DNA from: Chlamydiales bacterium
Lineage (GTDB): Bacteria; Chlamydiota; Chlamydiia; Chlamydiales; Rhabdochlamydiaceae
Length of the DNA: 57,038 bases
Direction: 5' to 3'
NCBI GenBank assembly: GCA_016185065.1
Contig: JACPOL010000006.1
Span: 1 to 57,038 of the forward strand
Below are positions 7,716-15,757 of this stretch, piece by piece; the stretch's first letter is position 1; each line of letters opens with the position of its first letter. The position numbers and the translations under genes are program-made. Below the pieces are notes generated by a model that did not search any database, was not told the origin of the DNA, and saw only the letters and a program-made list of their open reading frames with translations.

Positions 7716-9383
7716 TCATTTATCAATGACATTTTCTGCTGGAGGTAGTTTGGGATCCAAATTTACTTCGATGTCATAGGGGGCTGGGGCCCCTTGATTC
7801 TTGCTAATTTTACGGTAGTCCTCAAACGAGTGGATGATATGAGGTCTGACAAAAATAATAATATTACGCTTCTCATCCTGCTCTTTTGTCTTGCTAAATG
7901 CAGCTCCAATAACAGGCAGACCGCCAAGGCAAGGGATACCCGCTTTGTGGTGCGACTTGGCATTTCTTGCCATCCCGCTTAGAACGAGGAAGTGTCTATC
8001 CGGAACGTGAACGTGAGTGACCATATTTGTCTTGGTGGTGTGAATTCCGTTCACATGCTTTGTAGATGTGAGAGTTTCGCTGAGGCTCTCAGTGATCTCC
8101 TCGTCGATATCTAGTGTGATGATATCACCCTCTCCTAACATCGGCGTGATGCTCAAGTTCACCCCGATATCTCGATATTCGATATTCGCAGCAGTCTGCT
8201 GGCTCTGCCCAATCGTTTGGATCACAGAGCCGGTGAAGGGAATGTTATCTCCCACAAAGATTTTTGAATTCTTATTATCCTGAGTGATGATCTTCTGGTT
8301 TAAGACGATGGTGCTATCTCCATCCACTTGCAGTGCAGAAACTAGAGAACCCAGAGTCAGATAAGAGTGACCTCTGTGTTTAATGATATCGCCGATTACA
8401 CCAAGATCAAAGCCATTGCCAATAGGGATCTGGCCAAGACCCGTAGGACTCGAATCGGGACCCATCGACTGCATCGTAGAAGCAAAGCCGTGGCCTCCGC
8501 GGCCCGGAGGGAAGCTTCCCATGCCAAAAGCTCCGCCGCTATACTTTCCACCGACTGCCCACTCGAGGCCAAACTCCATCCCCTTTTTGACATCTGTTTC
8601 AATGACGAGGACTTCGATAAAGACCTGTCTAAGTGGAACATCGAGGGAGACGATCAGCTTTCTTAGAGATTCGAGCGTTTCGGGGTCTCCAGAACAGAGG
8701 AGCGAGTTTGTCACCTTCACCCACTGCATGGAATGGATAGCAGCGAGAAGTTTAGTCGGTTTTTCTGGCTGGTTTGCAAGATCCGCAGCAATCTTCTTGA
8801 TCGCATCTTCGATTTCACACCCTTGATGGTATTGCAATTTGTAGACGTAGAATTCTCGCGGTTCGGAGCTTCCAGAAGCCGCAAGTAGAGGCAGCGGTGC
8901 AGCCAAAGGAGCTACTGCAGGGGCAGTCTCCTTTGCACCTTTTGCAGCTACTTGCTCACTCTCTTCCCGGAACTCAACAGAAGGAGGAGAGAAGAGCATG
9001 CCGCCCTCTTTTTTCTCTCTGCTGCTCTTATGAATCACATAGTAGTCCTCATCATGCGAAACACCAAAGCCGTGCGCTTTTAACATTTGCAAAAGCGCTT
9101 TTAAAACATTCTCAGAGCTCACAGGCTTTCCAGATGCGAGCGTGACGTTGAACTCGAGCTCTTTATTATTAAAAATGAAATTAACTTCTGAAATGCGACT
9201 AACAAAACGGATAACTTCAATTACAGGGACATCGTTGAAGTTGACCATGTGTCCACTCTCTTCTGGACAAACGGAGACAACAATGGACTCTTCATCCCCC
9301 ATTGCAGCAAGAGGCAAAAATAGAAACAGACCCCATTTAAGGGCCCGTTTTAAGATCTGTTTTTTTCCGTTTTCTATCGTCAT
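7716..9383 (-). CDS. Short T3SS-type secretin paralogue (SctC/GspD family)
   Basis: 555 residues from ATG 9383 (GTG 9395 possible). A signal peptide (about 10-30) is followed by a secretin N0-like domain (NFNDVPVIEVIRFVSRISEVNF), a Pro/Ala linker, one N-domain repeat (FYVYKLQYHQG... SMQWVKVTNSLLCSGD) and the secretin pore domain with STIVLNQKIITQDNKNSKIF, ANIEYRDIGVNLSITP, the lip region IPCLGGLPVIGAAFSK and IIIFVRPHII. It is clearly related to the 1210-residue sctC at 45993-49625 (shared NIEYRDIG.NLSITP and CLGGLPVIGAAFS) but lacks six of its seven repeats. It is unlinked to T3SS genes. It could form an alternative outer-membrane ring or a mixed oligomer. Confidence 0.9.
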   Translation of the reverse strand: MTIENGKKQILKRALKWGLFLFLPLAAMGDEESIVVSVCPEESGHMVNFNDVPVIEVIRFVSRISEVNFIFNNKELEFNVTLASGKPVSSENVLKALLQMLKAHGFGVSHDEDYYVIHKSSREKKEGGMLFSPPSVEFREESEQVAAKGAKETAPAVAPLAAPLPLLAASGSSEPREFYVYKLQYHQGCEIEDAIKKIAADLANQPEKPTKLLAAIHSMQWVKVTNSLLCSGDPETLESLRKLIVSLDVPLRQVFIEVLVIETDVKKGMEFGLEWAVGGKYSGGAFGMGSFPPGRGGHGFASTMQSMGPDSSPTGLGQIPIGNGFDLGVIGDIIKHRGHSYLTLGSLVSALQVDGDSTIVLNQKIITQDNKNSKIFVGDNIPFTGSVIQTIGQSQQTAANIEYRDIGVNLSITPMLGEGDIITLDIDEEITESLSETLTSTKHVNGIHTTKTNMVTHVHVPDRHFLVLSGMARNAKSHHKAGIPCLGGLPVIGAAFSKTKEQDEKRNIIIFVRPHIIHSFEDYRKISKNQGAPAPYDIEVNLDPKLPPAENVIDK

Positions 9384-9501
9384 AATTTGTGGCACGCCAC
9401 GAACAATATATGACGACCCGTTCTTTTTTTTGTAGCTATTTCTAGAAAATTTTCATCTGCACTAAATTATTGATTTAAATTCGTTGATGTTTATATATTG
9501 T

Positions 9502-9513
9502 ACGCGCGCGCGT
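9502..9513. other. Alternating CG tract in an AT-rich divergent promoter region
   Basis: A 12-nt self-complementary run, A(CG)5T, stands alone in an otherwise AT-rich gap (9396-9540) between the divergent secretin paralogue and the 9541 gene. It could be a palindromic protein-binding site or a Z-DNA-prone tract; nothing else supports either. Confidence 0.35.
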
Positions 9514-9540
9514 TAATTAGATTTAGATAGAGTACAAAAG

Positions 9541-10056
9541 ATGAAAGCTACGACCATAGACAACTTGGACATCAAGACCCATGAGCGGTACGCTCAGGAT
9601 CAGCAGTCTTATGACAAAAATCTACTTTTAGAAGCGTCGAACCTCTCCCAACACTTCGAAGTTGTCGGAACATCGCAGATCTACGTCTCTAAGTGGGCAG
9701 ATCTATTCGAGATGGGAGCAAACAACCAGAGCTGGGCGGCCTTCTCTCCTCCTCCCACCGAACACCGCCAAGCGAATCGCTTCTTCTCATTTTGCATTCT
9801 CCCTTCGATCCCTCTCATCGACGAGGTAGAGAACGAGGGGGAAGGCAAAGAGAGCGACGATCAAGAAGAAGAACAAGACGAACCTGAGCATGAGCTCATT
9901 CAGAGAGCGATGCAGATTCAAAAAGCAAAAAATCAAGATAGCTTTCTCTTCGAGCGCGACAAGAGCTCCATCATCAACCTCCTCCAGACAGTCACCCACC
10001 TCAACCGGCTCCTCGGCCAGATCAACTCCCGCAAGCTCCAGTACCAAAAAGGCTAA
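9541..10056 (+). CDS. Chlamydial hypothetical protein upstream of the kdsA region
   Basis: 171 residues, no signal peptide or membrane segment. It has a polar N-terminus, a middle with SQIYVSKWADLFEMGANNQSW, a strongly acidic stretch at about 95-117 (many E/D), then an amphipathic helical end. In Chlamydia a hypothetical gene (from memory CT656, DUF5399-like) lies beside kdsA, and order and size suggest this is the counterpart; I cannot confirm family membership by search. The Chlamydia gene has been discussed as a T3SS substrate, so a secreted role is possible. A 511-bp repeat separates it from dapB. Confidence 0.75.
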   Translation: MKATTIDNLDIKTHERYAQDQQSYDKNLLLEASNLSQHFEVVGTSQIYVSKWADLFEMGANNQSWAAFSPPPTEHRQANRFFSFCILPSIPLIDEVENEGEGKESDDQEEEQDEPEHELIQRAMQIQKAKNQDSFLFERDKSSIINLLQTVTHLNRLLGQINSRKLQYQKG

Positions 10057-10061
10057 AACCA

Positions 10062-10087
10062 CTTAAAAAGACCTAAAAAGGTTTTTT
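10062..10087 (+). terminator. Weak terminator-like hairpin
   Basis: A short A-rich arm with AGACCT, a small A loop and AGGTTTTTT directly follow the stop of the 9541 gene. The stem is imperfect and AT-rich but ends in six T, so it may end that transcript before the adjoining repeat. Confidence 0.4.
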
Positions 10088-10095
10088 GGGAGAAT

Positions 10096-10606
10096 AGACA
10101 TGTCGGGTAGGCCAGGGGAAAGCTTCGCTTTCTCTCCGGGCCTCCCTGCGACCCTCTTGCGCTTCACCTCGCTTTGCCAAATCGCGTGCTCGAAAACAGA
10201 GTGGGCCATTGCCCTACCCTGTACGCCTGGCCGGCTTTTCTGCGCTTCGATTTTGCTGTGCGATCTGAAGCGAAGGCCTGCGCCTTACTCCGTGGCGCAG
10301 AAGTGATGCGGCTTCGCCGCAATAAAGAGAGATCGAAGAGAGAAGTTCTTAGTCTCTTTAGATACATCTGCGATTGACGTGAAAGGCGCCCCGCACCCGA
10401 GACGTTAGTCCGGCGGGGTATGAACGCATGAGCAGCCGATCGCTTCAGATCGCACAGCAAAATCGCACCCACAGGAGAAGCGCGGCGAGCGCGCCAGGGG
10501 TCGTACAGAGGTACGCCCCTTCTCCGAGGACGCGATTTGGCAAAGCGAGGTGAAGCGCAAGGTGGTCGCGGGAGGTGTGGCGAAGCGCACACCATCCGAC
10601 ATGTCT
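10096..10606. repeat. Dispersed mosaic palindromic repeat, copy 2 (two units in inverted orientation)
   Basis: The element starts with AGACATGTCGG and ends with CCGACATGTCT, an exact terminal inverted repeat. The left unit (10096 to about 10265) is the reverse complement of the unit in copy 1, sharing the block around GTACAGGGTAGGGCAATGG. The right unit (about 10383-10606) shares the flanking blocks but has a different core, GGAGAAG...CTTCTCC, shared with the clpP copy. Units therefore have constant flanks and exchangeable hairpin cores. Open frames on both strands here are repeat-borne and are not called as genes. This covers most of the 654-bp gap before dapB. Confidence 0.85.
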
Positions 10607-10635
10607 ATTCTGCTAATTAAATAAAAAATGAAATG

Positions 10636-10657
10636 GAGTTTTCCTAACGGAAAACTC
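10636..10657. other. Perfect 9-bp hairpin in the dapB leader
   Basis: GAGTTTTCC, loop TAAC, GGAAAACTC. On the minus strand it is followed by a T-rich stretch (CATTTCATTTTTTATT), so it could end antisense or repeat-derived transcripts. On the plus strand it lies 54 nt before the dapB start. Confidence 0.55.
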
Positions 10658-10699
10658 GTTATATCTAAAATTGGATTGACGGGAAGGGAGGGGTTTTCG

Positions 10700-10723
10700 A
10701 TGATTGGGGGATGGGTTTATTGA
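10700..10723 (+). promoter_or_regulatory. Seven-codon upstream reading frame overlapping the dapB start
   Basis: A strong Shine-Dalgarno (GGAGGGG, 10687-10693) lies 6 nt before an ATG at 10700 that encodes MIGGWVY and stops at 10721-10723. This frame overlaps the dapB ATG at 10711 in another frame. The dapB ATG itself has no well-spaced Shine-Dalgarno. Ribosomes may load on the short frame and reinitiate on dapB. Confidence 0.45.
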
Positions 10724-11490
10724 TTGGTGTTGTTGGAGCGGCGGGGAAGATGGGGAGGACTCTTCTGACCTGTTCGCTGGGAGATGCGGGTGTAAAGGTA
10801 GCCGGCGGCTGCACAAGCGCTGGGTCGCCTCACGTCGGCAGGGATCTGGGAGAGCTAATTGGAGCTGAGGCCTTCGGGTTGAAGCTTCAACCGAGCATCG
10901 AAGAGATCGTCGAAAAGGCGCAGGTCTTAATCGACTTCTCTCTACCAGACTCGACTCTAAAAAATGCGCGAATCGCAGCTAAGCACAAAAAGCCCCTTGT
11001 CATCGGATCGACTGGCCACACTAGAGAAGCTAAGCTCGAAATCGAATCCTTAGCAAAAGAGATCCCACTCCTCTTCTCGCCAAATTTTAGTTTAGGCATC
11101 GCCCTCTGCTTAGAGGCGTGCGCCCTCTTTGGCAGACACCTCAAAGAGTCTGCCTATGTAGACATCATCGAAACTCACCACACGCAAAAGAGAGACTCTC
11201 CCAGCGGAACCGCTCTCGCTCTCGCTGCAAGCCTTGGCTTTGGGCAGATCAGCACAGAGAATACACAGCCGCGCAGCCGAGATACTGTTCAGATCCACTC
11301 GATACGTTCTGGTGCTGTCCCAGGCAAACATAGCGTGATCTTTGAATGCCAGGGTGAGCGTCTAGAAATCACCCACGAGGTCCACTCTCGAGAAGCTTTT
11401 GCCAAGGGGGCGATCAGAGCCGCCAAATTCCTCGCGGGCCGCCCTCCCGGACTGTATTCTCTAAAAGATCTAATACTGCAACCTGATTAG
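10711..11490 (+). CDS. dapB: 4-hydroxy-tetrahydrodipicolinate reductase
   Basis: 259 residues; NAD(P)H-dependent step of the diaminopimelate/lysine route feeding peptidoglycan precursors. The dinucleotide-binding motif GVVGAAGKMGR is at 6-16, STGH near 100, and the catalytic/substrate motif ETHHTQKRDSPSGTA near 155. The end PGLYSLKDL is typical of the family, but the last codons and the TAG stop come from the left arm of the inverted-repeat element at 11473-11634. No upstream ATG, GTG or TTG is available in frame. It is not next to other dap genes here. Confidence 0.93.
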   Translation: MGLLIGVVGAAGKMGRTLLTCSLGDAGVKVAGGCTSAGSPHVGRDLGELIGAEAFGLKLQPSIEEIVEKAQVLIDFSLPDSTLKNARIAAKHKKPLVIGSTGHTREAKLEIESLAKEIPLLFSPNFSLGIALCLEACALFGRHLKESAYVDIIETHHTQKRDSPSGTALALAASLGFGQISTENTQPRSRDTVQIHSIRSGAVPGKHSVIFECQGERLEITHEVHSREAFAKGAIRAAKFLAGRPPGLYSLKDLILQPD

Positions 11491-11634
11491 TTTTTGAAAC
11501 TGCCGCAGCTGCCTTTTTCCGTTTGATTTTGCGTTCGCTCTTGCAAGCTGACAAGAAGATTGCTGCGAGCTCCACGCTTTATCAAACAAAAAAATTCAGG
11601 GCGTCAGTATAAAAAACTAATCAGGTTGCAGTAT
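11473..11634. repeat. 162-bp MITE-like element with perfect 23-nt terminal inverted repeats
   Basis: Positions 11473-11495 and 11612-11634 are perfect reverse complements. A nested pairing follows (GTTTGATTTTGCGT near 11522 with ACGCTTTATCAAAC near 11573), so the whole could fold as one long hairpin. No reading frame of note lies inside. The left arm overlaps the 3' end of dapB and gives it its stop codon. I see no clear target-site duplication. It may also work as a terminator between dapB and kdsA. Confidence 0.85.
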
Positions 11635-11680
11635 ATCCTCTCTTGAATAAAAGCCTGAAAAAGGCGATCCTTTCAGACTT

Positions 11681-12523
11681 ATGGAACGTGTACCAGTAAA
11701 AGATTTTTTCATTTCAGAAAAAGAGCCTCTCGCTGTCATGTGCGGCCCCTGCGTGATTGAAGGCGAAGATGAAGCTCTTTTTGCAGCTGAATATTTGAAG
11801 CGCCTCTTCTCAGATTTGGGCATCGAGCTCATCTACAAATCTAGCTACGACAAGGCGAACCGCTCCTCTTTCTCCTCTTTCCGCGGACCAGGCCTTGAAG
11901 AGGGGCTCCGCATTTTAGAGAGAGTAAAAAAAGAGTTTGATCTCCCCGTTCTAACCGACGTCCACTCTCCCGAAGAGGCGACTGCGGCAGGAGCTGTCTG
12001 CGATATCATCCAGATCCCCGCCTTCCTCTGCCGCCAGACCGATCTCGTTACGGCTGCGGGAAAGAGTGGAGCGGTAGTCAATGTGAAAAAGGGCCAGTTC
12101 ATGGCGCCGTGGGACATGGGCAATGCCGTTGAGAAGATCCTCGCAACTGGCAACCGAAAGATCATCCTAACCGACCGCGGAACAACCTTTGGCTACAATA
12201 ACCTCGTCTCCGATATGCGCGGAATCCCGATCATGCAGCGCTACGGCTTCCCCGTCTGCTTCGATGCGACCCACTCGGTCCAGCTCCCTGGTGGAAATGG
12301 AACTGCTTCTGGCGGGCAGCGAGAGTTCATCCCGACGCTTGCAAAGGCGGCCGTCGCAGCAGGTTGTAACTGCCTCTTTATAGAAGCTCATCCCGATCCT
12401 TCGCGCGCAAAAAGCGATAAGGATTCTGTAGTCCCCTTCGCGGAGCTTCCAGCTCTCTTGAAACAGGTGCTAGGAATCTATGAGCTCATTCAAGGGATAG
12501 ACACGCGATGTTCCGTAAGATAA
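11681..12523 (+). CDS. kdsA: 3-deoxy-D-manno-octulosonate 8-phosphate synthase, metal-dependent type
   Basis: 280 residues. KdsA condenses phosphoenolpyruvate and arabinose 5-phosphate to Kdo-8-phosphate for the LPS core. Motifs include KSSYDKANRSS, FRGPGLEEGL, DIIQIPAFLCRQTDL, KKGQFMAPWDM, DRGTTFGYNNLVSDMR and DATHSVQLPGG. The N-terminal motif MCGPCVIEGED carries Cys24 at the position that is Asn in the metal-independent E. coli type, so this is the metal-dependent class. It overlaps lptC by 16 nt and leads a Kdo/LPS-transport operon, the same order as in Chlamydia. Confidence 0.96.
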   Translation: MERVPVKDFFISEKEPLAVMCGPCVIEGEDEALFAAEYLKRLFSDLGIELIYKSSYDKANRSSFSSFRGPGLEEGLRILERVKKEFDLPVLTDVHSPEEATAAGAVCDIIQIPAFLCRQTDLVTAAGKSGAVVNVKKGQFMAPWDMGNAVEKILATGNRKIILTDRGTTFGYNNLVSDMRGIPIMQRYGFPVCFDATHSVQLPGGNGTASGGQREFIPTLAKAAVAAGCNCLFIEAHPDPSRAKSDKDSVVPFAELPALLKQVLGIYELIQGIDTRCSVR

Positions 12524-13122
12524 GCCTCTACACCCTGCTCTCTTTTACTCTACTCACTCTTCTCTGGACGCTTCTGGTCTGCAGAGTGAAACAGAGCGAC
12601 ATCGTCGCATACCAGAAAAACAAACAAACGCAGCTGAATAGCTCGAATCCAGAGGCTCTCTCTTCATCGACGCATCAGACGCGTCAAGGCGTGCGCAAAG
12701 ACATCTGGTTTACCCAAGAGGACTCCTCTCGGCTCCACACGAGAATTGAGAGCGCCTCATCTCTTCTGACCATTCAGCCCAAGGGAAGCAGCTTTGAGAT
12801 TGTCGAAGAGCTCCAGAAGATCCACTGCTGGATGCAGGACCGCCTCATCGCAGAGGGAGGAAAGCCGATGCAGCAGATGCGCTACTTTGAAGCGGATCGA
12901 GGAACCTACCTCTACACGACGCAGCAGTTTCTAGCGCAGAATGTCGCCATCTCTCTCTTTCGCCTGCCAGGACAGACTCTCACTTTTGACCAGAGCCGCA
13001 CAGCTCCTTTTATCCGAGGAGTTGCGCAAGACGTCTCTTTTTCTGTTTCGGGAAAATCGCCACAGTTCCAAGCTAAGAACTTTAAGGCTCAATTTTCGAA
13101 AAACCCAGGAGGCGGCATATGA
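12508..13122 (+). CDS. lptC: LptC-like LPS-export protein
   Basis: 204 residues. One N-terminal membrane helix (about 5-25, LYTLLSFTLLTLLWTLLV) anchors a periplasmic domain. The sequence is poorly conserved, but position between kdsA and the lptA-lptB pair, the single anchor and the predicted beta-rich body fit LptC, which links the inner-membrane transporter to the LptA bridge. It overlaps kdsA by 16 nt and lptA by 4 nt, so translation is coupled. Assigned mainly by context. Confidence 0.72.
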   Translation: MFRKISLYTLLSFTLLTLLWTLLVCRVKQSDIVAYQKNKQTQLNSSNPEALSSSTHQTRQGVRKDIWFTQEDSSRLHTRIESASSLLTIQPKGSSFEIVEELQKIHCWMQDRLIAEGGKPMQQMRYFEADRGTYLYTTQQFLAQNVAISLFRLPGQTLTFDQSRTAPFIRGVAQDVSFSVSGKSPQFQAKNFKAQFSKNPGGGI

Positions 13123-14627
13123 AAGGCTATCGCTATCTACTAACCTCTCTTCTTCTCTGCACCAGCACGTTCTATGGAGCAGATGCGCCTGCTGAACAGA
13201 AAGCCGATTCTGCGGCAGTCTCCTCTTCGAACGCCTCCTACGATGGAAATGCGCTCCTCTTAACAGGCCACGTCCTTCTCGACCATGGCCTCGGCAAACT
13301 CGCGGCCGATGAAGCGAAGCTGCAGAAGCAGGAGGTCGGCAAGGAGTTCCCCTTCTCGCTGATTCAGCTGATGAACCACGTTAAACTCAGCATGAAAACG
13401 GGCGCTCAGATCCAGTGCGACGGAGCAGACCTAGATTTCACCAGTTTAAAAGGCCAGCTCACCGCGCTAGAGGGAAATAAAGTTGTCTACAGCGACGCAC
13501 TAAAAAAGGGGCTCTTTCGCCTTCTCGGAAATAGCGTCGACCTGAAGATTGCAAAGAGAGAAGATCAGGATAAGAAGGCGAGCTTCGATATTGAGACCAT
13601 TCTAGCTAAAGACGAGGTCTCCATCGAGTTTGCAGGAGACTTCTCACTCCAAGCGCACCAGGCCCTTTACAGAAAAATGCCCACTAAAGAGGGATCATCT
13701 CAAGAGTTTCAAGGCATCGTCACTGCCTATCCTAAAGACGCAGAGAATCCTTGCAGACTAGTCCACGGAGATGATCTCGTTCTTGCCGAGTCGGTAGACC
13801 TCGATATCGTGAACTCCAAGCTCACTCTTCTCCATCCGAAAGGCTCTGTCACCTCTCATACAGGCGCAAATGGAAAGAAGGGGGCGATAAAGTTCACCTG
13901 CGACCACCTCCTCTGGGACCACCTGAAGAACACTCTGACATTAAAAGGCCACGTCAACGTACTAGAAAGCCTCTTTGGCAGACTCACCTCCGACGGAGAT
14001 CTCGAGATCGTTCAAACCCAGCAGAAGCAGAATAGAGTTCTGAAGTCGATCCGCGCAACAGGCGTAACTGAGGTCGATTTTAAAGATGAGAATGAGACGA
14101 GCCACCACCTCCGAGGCTACGGCCCCTTCACATTCGATCGCCAGCAGCTACGTGCAACTCTTGAAAGTCCAAAGAGAAAACCGGGCAAAGATGGAAAGGG
14201 CGGCGGCGTTCCTCTAGACAAGCAGGTCCACTACGAGATGCAGTCGAAGACGAGCGGCCTCTCCCTTTTTGCTAACCACGCACAGATGGAGTACACCCCT
14301 TCGCAGGGAAATCTCCGCCCCTCTGTTCTCACTCTTACAGGAAACATTCGCCTCTTCTCGATGGATGAGAAGAAGCCCCGCTACGCGCTAGCCGACCGCC
14401 TTACCCTCTCTAACACCACACGCACCATCATTCTCTCAGCAGCTCCCGGCCGCAAGGTGCTCTTTATGGACAAGTCGCAGACGATGAAGATCGCAGCGCA
14501 AGAGGTCCATATCACTCGCGACTCTAAAACGGGAGAGGAGAGAGTACAAGGCATTGGAAATGTCCAGTTCGCCTTCTCTGATGAAGAAAGTAAACTCATG
14601 AAAAAACTCTTCCCCGCCAATGAATAA
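13119..14627 (+). CDS. lptA: LptA/OstA-like periplasmic LPS transport protein
   Basis: 502 residues, much longer than E. coli LptA (about 185). A signal peptide (about 1-20) is followed by OstA-type repeats: NASYDGNALLLTGHVLLDHG near 40-58, FTCDHLLWDHLKNTLTLKGHVNV near 265-287 and LRPSVLTLTGNIRLFS further on, each with the family pattern 'd......tG.v.l'. It probably forms a beta-jellyroll bridge for LPS across the periplasm. The length suggests three or more jellyroll units. It overlaps lptC by 4 nt and lptB by 8 nt. Confidence 0.8.
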   Translation: MKGYRYLLTSLLLCTSTFYGADAPAEQKADSAAVSSSNASYDGNALLLTGHVLLDHGLGKLAADEAKLQKQEVGKEFPFSLIQLMNHVKLSMKTGAQIQCDGADLDFTSLKGQLTALEGNKVVYSDALKKGLFRLLGNSVDLKIAKREDQDKKASFDIETILAKDEVSIEFAGDFSLQAHQALYRKMPTKEGSSQEFQGIVTAYPKDAENPCRLVHGDDLVLAESVDLDIVNSKLTLLHPKGSVTSHTGANGKKGAIKFTCDHLLWDHLKNTLTLKGHVNVLESLFGRLTSDGDLEIVQTQQKQNRVLKSIRATGVTEVDFKDENETSHHLRGYGPFTFDRQQLRATLESPKRKPGKDGKGGGVPLDKQVHYEMQSKTSGLSLFANHAQMEYTPSQGNLRPSVLTLTGNIRLFSMDEKKPRYALADRLTLSNTTRTIILSAAPGRKVLFMDKSQTMKIAAQEVHITRDSKTGEERVQGIGNVQFAFSDEESKLMKKLFPANE

Positions 14628-15351
14628 ACAACCCATCCTCATCGCTGAAGAGCTCGTAAAGTCCTACAACGGAAAGGCTGTTGTAAGCGGCCTCTCACTC
14701 TCTGTCGGACAGGGCGAAGTCGTTGGCCTCTTAGGACCCAACGGCGCCGGCAAGACAACCGCCTTCTACATGACCATCGGACTCATCCAGCCCGATTCTG
14801 GAAGAGTCTTCTTCAAAGGCCGCGACATCTCAGCCCTGCCTATCCATGAGAGAGCGCACATGGGAATGGGCTACCTCGCGCAGGAGCCCTCAATCTTCCG
14901 CCAGCTCACCGTTGAAGAGAACATCCTCTGCATTTTAGAGACTCTGCCCCTGAGTAAGGGAGAGAAAGAGGCGCGCCTTCAAGCTCTTCTGTGCGAGCTG
15001 CACTTAGAAAAACTCGCCAAGAAAAAAGCTGTCACCCTCTCTGGTGGAGAGCGTAGACGCCTCGAGATCACGCGCGCGCTCGTCACACAGCCCTCGCTTC
15101 TTCTCCTTGACGAGCCCTTTGCGAACATCGATCCGCTTGCTGTTAATGATGTAAAACAGATGATCCACCACCTCAAAAACCGCGGGATCAGCGTCCTCAT
15201 CACCGACCATAACGCCCGAGAGATCTTCTCGATCGTCGACAAGAGCTATCTCATCCGCGAAGGTAAGGTCCTCATGTCTGGCTCGGTCGACGAGCTCCTG
15301 AATAGCAAAGAGGCCCGCACCTCCTATTTCGGCGAAAACTTCCGCCTCTAG
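14620..15351 (+). CDS. lptB: LPS export ABC transporter ATP-binding protein
   Basis: 243 residues. Walker A GPNGAGKT at 39-46, signature LSGGERRRLE from 140, Walker B LLLLDEP ending at residue 166, and the H-loop TDHNAREIF near 198. The LptB-typical LTVEENI and DEPFANIDPLAV are present. It powers extraction of LPS from the inner membrane with LptF/G, which are not in this window. Last gene of the kdsA operon; followed by the inverted-repeat element at 15360. Confidence 0.95.
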   Translation: MNKQPILIAEELVKSYNGKAVVSGLSLSVGQGEVVGLLGPNGAGKTTAFYMTIGLIQPDSGRVFFKGRDISALPIHERAHMGMGYLAQEPSIFRQLTVEENILCILETLPLSKGEKEARLQALLCELHLEKLAKKKAVTLSGGERRRLEITRALVTQPSLLLLDEPFANIDPLAVNDVKQMIHHLKNRGISVLITDHNAREIFSIVDKSYLIREGKVLMSGSVDELLNSKEARTSYFGENFRL

Positions 15352-15359
15352 CGCTCCTC

Positions 15360-15621
15360 TTTTTTGGAGTGCGGCGACTCGGCGCCGCTTTTCTCGATAT
15401 CGACCTGTCGATATCTCCTGAAAGAAACATCGCGACACTTCTGTCAGGACATAGGTAACACTTTTACTCTCGGCCTTATCCTGCATATCTTGCCGCCCTT
15501 TGTCTTTCAATTGGGCGATCCTCCCAGCGTAGCTGGATCTTGTTATTCTTTTATTAAGAAAAAGAGAGATCGCCAGGTCGATCTCAAGAAAAGCGGCGCC
15601 GAGTCGCCGCACTCCAAAAAA
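15360..15621. repeat. 262-bp element bounded by long inverted repeats
   Basis: Positions 15360-15394 and 15587-15621 are perfect 35-nt inverted repeats, GC-rich (core GCGGCGACTCGGCGCCGC) and ending in six T/A. The match extends to about 48 nt (to 15407 and from 15574) with two mismatches. The outer T and A runs make it a possible bidirectional terminator after lptB; the inner 170 bp have no credible gene. The rest of the gap (15622-15757) is AT-rich leader with the Shine-Dalgarno AGGGAGA just before the next gene. Confidence 0.85.
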
Positions 15622-15757
15622 TCAAAGACCAGGCAGGAGTGAATAAAAAATTAAATCGCTGGTTTAAATTTATTTTTGGTGGGGTTGCTGGAGGTTCTTA
15701 GTTCAGTTTTTATAAAAAAAATGGTAAAATGGATGGCTTAAAAACAGGGAGAAACCC

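Noticed and set aside
8383..8826. 147-residue plus-strand frame within the secretin paralogue
   Set aside because: Shadow of the secretin coding sequence on the other strand; the secretin motifs are unmistakable.
11473..11634. Target-site duplication flanking the dapB-kdsA element
   Set aside because: Flanking dinucleotides do not give a convincing direct repeat, so mobility is inferred only from the terminal inverted repeats.
15004..15612. 202-residue minus-strand frame over lptB and the inverted-repeat element
   Set aside because: Mostly antisense to the clear lptB gene; the part in the element shows no transposase motif.
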